Source: Verrucomicrobiales bacterium (lineage in GTDB: Bacteria; Verrucomicrobiota; Verrucomicrobiia; Verrucomicrobiales; DEV007). From it: a stretch of DNA of 64,000 bases. A program made the position numbers and the translations under genes. Positions 57,151-64,000 of the stretch are shown piece after piece. The stretch is from positions 1 through 64,000 of the forward strand of contig JAEUHH010000008.1 of NCBI GenBank assembly GCA_016795505.1, given 5' to 3'. A model generated the notes under the pieces. It saw nothing but the letters and a program-made list of their open reading frames with translations, was not told the origin of the DNA and ran no database searches. Position 1 is the first letter of the stretch, and each line of letters begins with the position of its first letter.

Positions 57151-58041
57151 ATGACGTCCGCCTTTCAACACCAGATCGAGAAAGCCGCCGTGCTGCTGGA
57201 GGCCCTGCCCTACCTGCAGCAATTTCGTGGCCAGACCTTTCTCATCAAGGTTGGCGGCAGCGCCATGGACGATCCTGGCCTGGTGCGCCGGTTGCTGCGC
57301 GACGTCGTGTTTCTCGAGGTCGCCGGGATCAATCCCGTGCTCGTCCACGGCGGCGGCAAGGCCATCTCGGCGGCGATGAAGGCGGCCGGCCTCGAGACCG
57401 AGTTCGTCGGCGGTCTCCGTGTCACTTCCGACGCGGCGATGGACCTCGTCGAGCGCACCCTGAGCCGGGAGATCAATCCCGGCCTCGTTCGTGGCATCGA
57501 GGAGTTTGGCGGACGCGCCCTCGGCGTGCCGGGTAATGACGCCTTCATCGGCGAGCGGATGAAGGCCTGGTCCGATCAGGAATCCCGCGAGGTCGAGCTG
57601 GGCCGCGTCGGTCGCGTGGTCGATGTCGAGCTTTCCAAGATTCAGGCCGCGATCTACTCCGAAATCGTGCCGGTGGTGTCGCCGATCGCATCCGAAGTCG
57701 GCACCAAGCTGGCTCTGAATGTCAACGCCGACCTCGCCGCCGCCGCCCTGGCCGCGAAACTGAAGGCCACCAAGCTGGTTTACCTCAGTGATGTGATCGG
57801 CCTGATGGAGGATCCCAAGAACGAGGACACCCTGATTCCTTCGGTCCGATCAGACAGGGTCGAATCGCTGATCGAACAGGGTATCATCGGAGGCGGCATG
57901 ATCCCGAAACTGCGCTCCGCCGTCGAGGCGCTCAATGCCGGCGTCGGCAAGATTCACCTCATCGACGGGCGTATTCCCCACTCGTTGCTGCTCGAGATTT
58001 TCACCGAGAGCGGCATCGGCACCGAAATCGTCAAAGCCTGA
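57151..58041 (+). CDS. argB: Acetylglutamate kinase
   Basis: 296 aa. It phosphorylates N-acetylglutamate, the second step of arginine synthesis, and is usually the feedback-controlled one. FLIKVGGSAMDD and VLVHGGGKAIS form the phosphate-binding loops, VSPIASEVGTKLALNVNADL the middle, and GGMIPKLRSAVEAL the C-terminal signature. The DNA for residues about 233-246, reading SDRVESLIEQG before that signature, contains two full units of the 22-bp repeat (57847-57890), yet the protein has the expected spacing of ArgB. The gene follows the inverted toxin-antitoxin pair and precedes argD by 6 bp. Confidence 0.95.
   Translation: MTSAFQHQIEKAAVLLEALPYLQQFRGQTFLIKVGGSAMDDPGLVRRLLRDVVFLEVAGINPVLVHGGGKAISAAMKAAGLETEFVGGLRVTSDAAMDLVERTLSREINPGLVRGIEEFGGRALGVPGNDAFIGERMKAWSDQESREVELGRVGRVVDVELSKIQAAIYSEIVPVVSPIASEVGTKLALNVNADLAAAALAAKLKATKLVYLSDVIGLMEDPKNEDTLIPSVRSDRVESLIEQGIIGGGMIPKLRSAVEALNAGVGKIHLIDGRIPHSLLLEIFTESGIGTEIVKA
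57847..57890. repeat. 22-bp repeat cluster 7 (two units inside argB)
   Basis: Units at 57847-57868 and 57869-57890 with cores GACAGGGT and AACAGGGT on the + strand, each with three or fewer mismatches to the repeat consensus. They are read in two different codon phases because 22 is not a multiple of three. Confidence 0.75.
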
Positions 58042-58047
58042 ACCGCC

Positions 58048-59370
58048 GTGAGCGACGCCACCCTTTCCCAGCCGGTCGGGCAAACGACCGGCGAACTGAT
58101 GAGCCGTTATGTGATGGGCAACTACGCCCGTTTTCCCATCGCTTTCACCCGCGGCGAGGGCACCTGGATCTGGGACGAAGCCGGACGCCGCTACCTCGAC
58201 TTTGGCGCCGGGATCGCGGTCTGCTCCATCGGGCACTGCCATCCCGCCATCCGTGCCGCGCTCCACGAGCAGGGCGGCACCCTGATCCATTGTTCGAATC
58301 TCTACCAGAACCGCATGCAGGCCGAGCTCGCGCGTTACATCGTCGAGACGGTGGTGCGGCGTCCCGGACGGGTGTTTTTCTGCAACAGCGGCGCCGAGGC
58401 GAACGATTCGCTGATCAAGCTGGCGCGCAAGTTCGGCCACGACACTGCGGCGGCGACCGGACGGGTGCGCTACGAGACGATCACCTGCACGAATTCCTTT
58501 CACGGCCGGACCCTCGGGGGCATCGCCGCGACGGGTCAGGAGAAGGTAAAGAAGGGCTTCGAGCCACTGTTGGAAGGCTTCCGCCACGTGCCGTTCAACG
58601 ATTGCGACGCGCTGCGGGCGGCCGTGGGTCCACAGACCGCGGCGATCCTGTTTGAGATCGTGCAGGGAGAGGGCGGCATTCATGTCGCCTCGCCGGAGTT
58701 CCTGCGGACGGCCACGGAACTGCGCGAGGAACACGGCATCCTGCTCATGCTCGACGAGGTGCAGTGCGGCTTCGGGCGCACCGGCGACTGGAATGGCTGG
58801 GAGACGGCCCTGCGCGGGGCCGGCTGGGACTACCAGCCTGACGCGGTGAGCTGGGCCAAAGGCATGGGCGGCGGTTTCGCCATTGGCGGGATCTGGGCCA
58901 GCGAGGAGCCGGCTCCGGGTGGTGCGGACTTCCGGGTCTGCGACATCCTCGGCCCCGGTACCCACGGATCGACTTTCGGTGGCACGCCACTGGCTTCGGC
59001 CGTCAGCCTCGCGGTTTTGGAGACGCTCGAAGCCGGTGGATACATTCCCCGGGCCGGCGTTCTGGGTGATCAAATTCGTCAGGCCGCCCTCGGATGGCGC
59101 CAGCCGTTGCTGCGGGATGTCCGTGGCCTCGGGTTGCTGATCGGATTCGTCCTCGACGAGGAGGCGATCGGCGCGGTGCCGGCTTTTGTCGAAAGCGGCC
59201 AGACGCCTGCCGTCTATGTGGTGAACCGGCTGATGGCGGCCGGACTGCTCACTGTGCCGGCCGGTCCCGGCGTGGTGCGCTGGCTGCCGCCGCTCACCGT
59301 CACGGACGAGGAAGTCGAGCAGGCGCTGTCGATCATGCGCCACACCCTCGACGCCATCGCTTCCGCGTGA
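58048..59370 (+). CDS. argD: Acetylornithine aminotransferase
   Basis: 440 aa PLP enzyme that aminates N-acetylglutamate semialdehyde with glutamate. RYLDFGAGIAVCSIGHCHPA starts the class III fold. FFCNSGAEANDSLIKLAR, SFHGRTLGGIAATGQ and LLMLDEVQCGFGRTG bind PLP, and the Schiff-base Lys is in SWAKGMGGGF. TFGGTPLASAV and the C-terminal PGVVRWLPPLTV follow. It starts at GTG 58048, 6 bp behind argB. A family member acting on another amino acid is possible, but context favours arginine. Confidence 0.94.
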   Translation: MSDATLSQPVGQTTGELMSRYVMGNYARFPIAFTRGEGTWIWDEAGRRYLDFGAGIAVCSIGHCHPAIRAALHEQGGTLIHCSNLYQNRMQAELARYIVETVVRRPGRVFFCNSGAEANDSLIKLARKFGHDTAAATGRVRYETITCTNSFHGRTLGGIAATGQEKVKKGFEPLLEGFRHVPFNDCDALRAAVGPQTAAILFEIVQGEGGIHVASPEFLRTATELREEHGILLMLDEVQCGFGRTGDWNGWETALRGAGWDYQPDAVSWAKGMGGGFAIGGIWASEEPAPGGADFRVCDILGPGTHGSTFGGTPLASAVSLAVLETLEAGGYIPRAGVLGDQIRQAALGWRQPLLRDVRGLGLLIGFVLDEEAIGAVPAFVESGQTPAVYVVNRLMAAGLLTVPAGPGVVRWLPPLTVTDEEVEQALSIMRHTLDAIASA

Positions 59371-59396
59371 ATTCTGTTGCCCCACCTTGCCCGACC

Positions 59397-60302
59397 ATGA
59401 AGCATCTGCTTTCCATCGAATCGCTCAGCGCCGCCGAGATCGGTGCCCTGATCGACAGTGCCGTCGCTCTCAAGGCTGAGCGCGGTCGTCATGCGAGCCT
59501 GCCGCTCACGGGGCAGTGCTGGGCGATGATTTTCACCAAATCCTCGACCCGGACGCGGGTGAGCTTCGAGGTGGGCGTGCGGGAGTTGGGTGGCTCGGTG
59601 ATGTTTCTCTCCCACCACGACATCCAGCTTGGCCGCGGCGAGCCGATCAAAGACACCGCCCGGGTACTCGGCCGCATGGTGCATGGGGCGATCATCCGCA
59701 CCTATGCCCAGGCCGATGTGGAGGAGTTCGCCGACTATGGCGGCATTCCCACCATCAATGCCCTCACCGACGAGGAGCATCCCTGCCAGATTCTGGCCGA
59801 CCTGCTGACCATCCGCGAGCGGCTGGGTGGCTGGGAGAGGAAAAAGGTGGTCTTTTTCGGCGACGGCGACTGCAATATGGGACGTTCCTGGGCCTGGGCG
59901 GCCACGCGGCTGGGATTTGAGCTGGTCATCGCCGCTCCGCCGGCCTACCAGCCGCCCGGCGAGTTTCTCAGCCGGCTCGGCAGCGGGGCGCCCGTCTCGG
60001 TGACGGACGATCCGCTCGCCGCCGCCCGCGGTGCCGACGTGCTCTACACCGACACCTGGGTCAGCATGGGCAAGGAAGCCGAGGCGGCTGAGCGGCTCGC
60101 CATTCTGGCTCCGTATCAGATCAATCAGGCCACCCTCGACGTGGCCCGGTCCGGAGCCATCGTGCAGCACTGTCTGCCGGCATACCGGGAAAAGGAAATC
60201 ACCGAGGCCGTGCTGGAGGCGCACGCCGACGCCATCTTCCAACAGGCCGAGAACCGGCTCCATGCGCAGAAGGCCGTGCTTCAGGCCATCGCGATGAAGT
60301 GA
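59397..60302 (+). CDS. argF: Ornithine carbamoyltransferase
   Basis: 301 aa. It joins carbamoyl phosphate and ornithine to citrulline. FTKSSTRTRVSFEVG binds carbamoyl phosphate, EEHPCQILADLLTI is the second motif, GDGDCNMGRSW the middle, and VQHCLPAYREKEIT the ornithine motif with Cys. The ATG at 59397 gives the normal N-terminus (MKHLLSIESLSAAEI); the frame is open back into argD. 26 bp behind argD. argG and argH are not in the window. Confidence 0.96.
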   Translation: MKHLLSIESLSAAEIGALIDSAVALKAERGRHASLPLTGQCWAMIFTKSSTRTRVSFEVGVRELGGSVMFLSHHDIQLGRGEPIKDTARVLGRMVHGAIIRTYAQADVEEFADYGGIPTINALTDEEHPCQILADLLTIRERLGGWERKKVVFFGDGDCNMGRSWAWAATRLGFELVIAAPPAYQPPGEFLSRLGSGAPVSVTDDPLAAARGADVLYTDTWVSMGKEAEAAERLAILAPYQINQATLDVARSGAIVQHCLPAYREKEITEAVLEAHADAIFQQAENRLHAQKAVLQAIAMK

Positions 60303-60312
60303 GCGGCGGCGC

Positions 60313-62142
60313 TCAGCTGTTCTGATTGCCGCCGGCGTGGGCGAGAATCCACGCTACGATCGGCGCGGGATCGTGGAGCGAGTGCGGGTGGTGATCGCAG
60401 GTGGCTTTCACCACCACTTCGACGTCGCCCCCGAGTTGGCGGTAGCGCTTTTCCAGGTGGGCGGTGTTGGCGGCAAAGGGGACCACGGCATCGGCTCCGC
60501 CGCAGACCGACAGGATGGGAATGCCGGCCTTGGCGACCGGCTCCAGGGTGTCGAGCGGGCCTTTCCACGAGTCCGCCGTCTCGGGCGTGAGTTGGTAGAC
60601 GGCCATGGCTTGCTTCCAGAGGTCAGGCGAGGTCTGCTTCGGCCAGGAGCGGATGTCGAGCACCGGCGCGTCGAGATAGATGGCGGCGACGCGGTCGGGA
60701 TGGCGGCTGGCCCAGTTCATCGCGTAGAGACCCCCGCGGCTGAACCCAGCCAGAACCGGCTTGGCGGCGAGCCCGCGTTCCTTCACCAGATGATCGTAAA
60801 ACGCGTCGAAGATGTCCAGCGCCACCGGGGCTCCGAAGGTCTCGCCGGTGTCGATGTGGACGACGTGCCAGCCCTGCGCCACGAGCGCGTCGTCGGCCTG
60901 GGCAAAGGCGCCGAGGAAGCGCGTCCGCCAGATCCAGGGCTTCCCGGGAGCGGCCTGGGCCGGCTTCACGATGCTGGCCTTGCGGCCCTGGAAATCGAAG
61001 TCCTCGCGGGATGGTTTGGCTGAGGCCTGTGGTTTGGCGCCGGGCAGACCGGTGACCTTGCGCACCTTGTGGGTCTCACTGTCGCCGATGTAGAGATCGC
61101 CCGTGATGGGATCGACGCCCACGCCGTGGGGCCGGGCCATGCGGCATTTCAGGGGATCGGGCGAGTCCGGTCCGTCACCTTTTTGCCCGTCTCCGGCGAC
61201 GACATCGAGCGTCGGCGGGTCATTGCGCAGGTCGATGGCGCGCACACTGTGGCTTTCCGTATCGCAGAGGTAGATCAGTTTGCCGTCGGGCGAGACCGCC
61301 ACGCCCTTCGGGCCGGACAGTTTGGCCGTCTTGGCAGGGCCGGACGGGTCGAAGCCTTTTTCACCCGAGCCGGCCACGTGATGCAGCGTACGGGCCTTCA
61401 TGTCGATGCGGAAGACCTGATTGCCCTCGCGCAAAGCGAGCCAGAAATCGCCGTTCGGATCGATGTCGAGGGCGCGGGGGCCTTTCAGCGGCGTCTCCGC
61501 CGAGACCGGCGAGCCATCGGGGGTGGCTTCCGCCTTGCCCGATCCACACCAGGTGTCGATGAGGCCCGTCTTCAGGTCCACCCGGCGGATGCGGTGGTTG
61601 CCGATGTCGCAGATATAGAGACCCTCGTAGGTGGCATCGAACTGGATGGAGTGCGGCTGTTTCATCTCGGCTGCCGTGCCCGGTCCGCCGTCTCCGGAAA
61701 AGCCGGCTTTGCCCGTGCCGGCGACGGTGTGCACCAGTCCGGTGCGGCCGTCGAGCCGGCGGACGATGTGGTTGCGCATTTCGACCCAGTAGAGATCGCC
61801 ATTCCGGTGAAAGCGCACCTCGTAGGGCTCGAAGCAGAGCGCCTCCGTGGCCGGGCCGCCGTCGCCGGCATAGCCGCTCTTGCCACCGGTGCCGGCCACC
61901 GTGGTGATGACGCCGGTCTTGCGCGAGATCTTGCGCACCGTGTGGTTGCCCGTGTCGGTGAAGTAGATGTCGCCATCCGGGCCGACGATGACGCCGAAGG
62001 GATTGTCCAGCTTTGCCGCCTTGCCGGGGCCGCCGTCACCGCCGAAGGCTTTTTCACCCGTGCCGGCGACGGTGGAGATTTCGGCAGCCGAGGCGGCTGC
62101 CAGCAGGCTCCAGGCGAGAATGAGGGAGAGATGGGTTTTCAT
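60313..62142 (-). CDS. NHL-repeat propeller fused to an alpha/beta hydrolase
   Basis: 609 aa, exported (signal peptide 1-19, ending AAASAAE). Residues about 20-370 are NHL-type blades, each with STVAGTGEKAFGGDGGPG or TVAGTGGKSGYAGDGGPA-like starts and GDIYFTDTGNHTVRKI ends; five or six repeats are visible. After a linker, residues about 390-609 form an alpha/beta hydrolase: the nucleophile Ser lies in LAGFSRGGLYAMNW and a late ATCDHHPHSL gives the catalytic His. The hydrolase half resembles prolyl-oligopeptidase-type esterases. Such fusions may hold a polymer on the propeller while the hydrolase cuts esters. Convergent with argF, 10 bp from its stop. Confidence 0.85.
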   Translation of the reverse strand: MKTHLSLILAWSLLAAASAAEISTVAGTGEKAFGGDGGPGKAAKLDNPFGVIVGPDGDIYFTDTGNHTVRKISRKTGVITTVAGTGGKSGYAGDGGPATEALCFEPYEVRFHRNGDLYWVEMRNHIVRRLDGRTGLVHTVAGTGKAGFSGDGGPGTAAEMKQPHSIQFDATYEGLYICDIGNHRIRRVDLKTGLIDTWCGSGKAEATPDGSPVSAETPLKGPRALDIDPNGDFWLALREGNQVFRIDMKARTLHHVAGSGEKGFDPSGPAKTAKLSGPKGVAVSPDGKLIYLCDTESHSVRAIDLRNDPPTLDVVAGDGQKGDGPDSPDPLKCRMARPHGVGVDPITGDLYIGDSETHKVRKVTGLPGAKPQASAKPSREDFDFQGRKASIVKPAQAAPGKPWIWRTRFLGAFAQADDALVAQGWHVVHIDTGETFGAPVALDIFDAFYDHLVKERGLAAKPVLAGFSRGGLYAMNWASRHPDRVAAIYLDAPVLDIRSWPKQTSPDLWKQAMAVYQLTPETADSWKGPLDTLEPVAKAGIPILSVCGGADAVVPFAANTAHLEKRYRQLGGDVEVVVKATCDHHPHSLHDPAPIVAWILAHAGGNQNS

Positions 62143-62193
62143 GGATGGGATCGATCGCGGGTGGGGGATGAAATCGGGTGGGTAGGTGGTTTC

Positions 62194-62237
62194 CGATCAA
62201 ACAGGGTTGGATCTCCGATCATACCCTGTTTGATCAG
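62194..62237. repeat. 22-bp repeat cluster 8 (inverted pair, hairpin)
   Basis: Unit 62194-62215 has the core forward and unit 62216-62237 reversed. CAAACAGGGT pairs perfectly with ACCCTGTTTG around a 15-nt loop. It lies 21 bp behind the stop of the PQQ-propeller gene and 51 bp in front of the hydrolase fusion start. Confidence 0.88.
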
Positions 62238-62258
62238 AAAAGGCCGATGCGGCGTGGC

Positions 62259-63476
62259 TCAGGGCTGGCCGCCGCCGATCTTCCACAGGGTGGCGTCGCT
62301 GCGGATGTAGATGGCGTCGTCCGAGAGGCTGGCGGTGCCGATGATGGCCTCGCCCAACTCGATCTCGCTGACGACCTTGCCTTCCGCTCCGGAGAGATCG
62401 ACACACTGGCCGATGCCCTGCTCGTTGAAGATGTAAAGGTGGCCGTTGTCGCCCGCGACCGGGGAGCCGGAGAAAGGGCCCTTGAGGCGGACCCGCCAGA
62501 GCCGCTCGCCGGTGGTGCGGCTGGCGGCGTTGAGCACGCCGGCATTGTTGATCACATAGACCTTGTCACCGATGATCAGCGGGCTGGCGGTGCCGGGGTT
62601 CTGCGCGCTTTCGTTCCACAGCGGCTTCACCTCGCCGCCATCCGCGCCCGGCTTGATGGCGGTGAGGCCGTTCGATGGAATGTAGAGCGTGTCGCCGGCG
62701 GCCGCGCCGGAGGGGATGGTGGCGGCGCCATTGGCGTAGTTGAACACGTCAGAGCCGGTCGAGGGCAGCACGCCCAGCACGCCCTTGCTGGATTGCAGGG
62801 CGACGACGAGTTGATCGCCGGATTTCAGCGCCACCGGCGAGGTCCAGTTGGCGGCCTTGGGGCGGTCGATCTTCCACTTGTTGGCGCCGGTGTCGAGGTC
62901 AAAGCCGGCGGCGAAGGACTCGGAGTCGTTTTCGATCTGGGCGACGAGGGTGTCGCCGACGACGATCGGCGAACTGGCCATGCCGAGGGAGTTGGACGCA
63001 TTCGGGTAGTCGAGCGTCAGCCCGCGCATCCAGACGAGATTGCCGTCGAGATCGAGGCAGATCAGATCGTTCGACGACCAGAGAGTGTAGAGGCGTTTGC
63101 CATCGCTGGCCGGGGTGGGGGCGGCGACGCTGGTCTTGCTATGGCACATGGTGCGGCCCGTGGCCCAGAAGGAGCGGCGCCACAGCTCCCTCCCGTCGGT
63201 GGCGGAAAAGCAGAGCACCTGGAGCTGATTCTGATCCGGTCCGCTGGAGGCGGAGACGAAGACGCGGTCACCGACGATGATCGGGCTGCCGAGGCCGCGT
63301 CCCGGCAGCGACGCCTTCCAGGTCACTGCATTGGGTCCCAACTGGGTGGGCAGCTTCGCATTGCCTTCGACGTAGCCGTTGCCGTTCGGCCCGCGGAACT
63401 GGAGCCAGTCCGCCCGTCCGGTCATCGGCAGAGCCAGGAGCGCGGCGAGGGTGAGGAGGTGGGGGAGGGAGCGCAT
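62259..63476 (-). CDS. Secreted PQQ-like beta-propeller protein
   Basis: 405 aa from the ATG at 63476, with a signal peptide (LLTLAALLALPMTGRA, cleaved before DWLQFRG). The mature chain is built of PQQ-like blades: DWLQFRGPNGNGYVEG, SPIIVGDRVFVSASSG, DGRELWRRSFW, SSPIVVGDTLVAQI, and SPLIIGDKVYVINNAGVLNA. Such WLQFRGPxGxG proteins are very common in planctomycetes and verrucomicrobia and may bind ligands or proteins outside the cell; no quinoprotein dehydrogenase residues are obvious. It is 81 bp behind the gene that runs off the window and upstream of cluster 8. Confidence 0.88.
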   Translation of the reverse strand: MRSLPHLLTLAALLALPMTGRADWLQFRGPNGNGYVEGNAKLPTQLGPNAVTWKASLPGRGLGSPIIVGDRVFVSASSGPDQNQLQVLCFSATDGRELWRRSFWATGRTMCHSKTSVAAPTPASDGKRLYTLWSSNDLICLDLDGNLVWMRGLTLDYPNASNSLGMASSPIVVGDTLVAQIENDSESFAAGFDLDTGANKWKIDRPKAANWTSPVALKSGDQLVVALQSSKGVLGVLPSTGSDVFNYANGAATIPSGAAAGDTLYIPSNGLTAIKPGADGGEVKPLWNESAQNPGTASPLIIGDKVYVINNAGVLNAASRTTGERLWRVRLKGPFSGSPVAGDNGHLYIFNEQGIGQCVDLSGAEGKVVSEIELGEAIIGTASLSDDAIYIRSDATLWKIGGGQP

Positions 63477-63557
63477 GGTCTTTCGTGACAAGTTTTCAGA
63501 ATTCAGTTCTCAGTTTTCAAGGATGGATGCGGTGGGGCACTTTTATCGCGTGACGCT

Positions 63558-64000
63558 TCACTTCTTGCTCTCCTCCGCTCCACCGCCGCGGCGCTTGGGC
63601 GCTTCCTTCTTCGGGGTCGCGGGGCGGTCGGTGGCGAGGAGGGCGGTGCCGGTGGCGTCGCAGACGCGGAGTTTGAATTCCCATTCCACGGTCCAGTCCT
63701 GGGTCTGCTCGTTCTGGCAGGCTTTGACGAGGAGGGTGTTCTTGCCGGCCTTCAGTTGCACAGGCAGCTTGTACTGGTCGATGCGCTGGCCGCGGTGGTA
63801 TTCGTCGCGTCCGAAGATGAGTTCGCCGTTGAACCAGATCTTCCACGCGTTCTTGCAGGCGAGCCGGAGTTCGGCAGGACGGGCTTCGGCGGCGGTGTAT
63901 TCGGTGTAGGCGTAGCCGGTGACTTCCTTCAGGGGGCCGAAGGGCTGATTGAAATCGATTTTCCCATATTCATCGGTCGAGGCGAGGGGTTGCCAGGTGA
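63558..64000 (-). CDS. C-terminal part of a large secreted-type protein, partial
   Basis: The frame is open from the window edge to a stop at 63558, so only about the last 147 residues are seen. Typical stretches: WQPLASTDEYGKIDFNQPFG, YAYTEYTAAEARPAELRL, AWKIWFNGELIFGRDEYHRG, VQLKAGKNTLLVKACQNEQT and WEFKLRVCDATGTALL. This WKIWFNGE/LKAGKNTLLVK pattern is a jelly-roll-like C-terminal module found behind propeller or HEAT domains in large planctomycete and verrucomicrobial proteins. The last residues are Lys- and Pro-rich. It probably heads the operon with the PQQ-propeller gene. Confidence 0.75.
   Translation of the reverse strand, partial: TWQPLASTDEYGKIDFNQPFGPLKEVTGYAYTEYTAAEARPAELRLACKNAWKIWFNGELIFGRDEYHRGQRIDQYKLPVQLKAGKNTLLVKACQNEQTQDWTVEWEFKLRVCDATGTALLATDRPATPKKEAPKRRGGGAEESKK

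Overview
The window is GC-rich chromosomal DNA from a Gram-negative bacterium that is most likely a verrucomicrobium or a close PVC relative. Clues are a six-gene run of secreted sulfatases, secreted NHL- and PQQ-type propeller proteins, an SHD1-like lipoprotein, a coproheme decarboxylase (ChdC/HemQ) in a genome that also makes lipid A and heptosylated LPS, and gene-poor gaps packed with palindromic repeats. The lineage is inferred from gene content; no rRNA is present. I support about 49 protein genes or gene fragments and two tRNAs.

Layout: 1-402 is the start of an Rpn-type nuclease gene cut by the window edge. 528-9487 holds six S1 sulfatases on the minus strand. Divergent from them, 9625-13472 is a tight operon of a Tat-exported SMP-30 lactonase-like protein, a GAF protein, a cytoplasmic subtilisin-like protein and an L,D-transpeptidase with an extra N-terminal domain. 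13629-20087 carries a lipoprotein, a membrane protein, an M23 peptidase, glycerate kinase, a TPR protein and a parvulin. 20135-24859 is a very large pyruvate:ferredoxin oxidoreductase. 25133-25953 is a scar joining two unrelated gene fragments. ChdC, a ferredoxin and a DciA-like protein follow, then a repeat field (28384-28893) and an RND efflux pair.

33919-40708 is a complete F1Fo ATP synthase operon (atpBEFHAGDC). In front of it lies a perfect 18-bp palindrome that looks like a Rex (NADH/NAD+ sensor) operator, next to a possible promoter. 40853-43501 encodes a lipid A acyltransferase-heptosyltransferase fusion and SecG. RecD2 follows, then a polysaccharide cluster (GT2, deacetylase-like, ElyC-like, VanZ-like, nucleotide-sugar 6-dehydrogenase), a DUF374 acyltransferase with folD, tRNA-Pro, and the arginine genes argC-argJ-argB-argD-argF, interrupted by an inverted toxin-antitoxin pair. 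The right end has an NHL-propeller/hydrolase fusion, a PQQ-propeller protein and the 3' end of a further gene.

The most unusual signal is a dispersed 22-bp repeat found at eight places as clusters of two or three units in exact 22-bp register. Each unit has a fixed palindromic frame around an 8-bp core that can point either way. Seven clusters lie between genes, mostly just behind stop codons, and one lies inside the argB reading frame without any apparent change of protein length.
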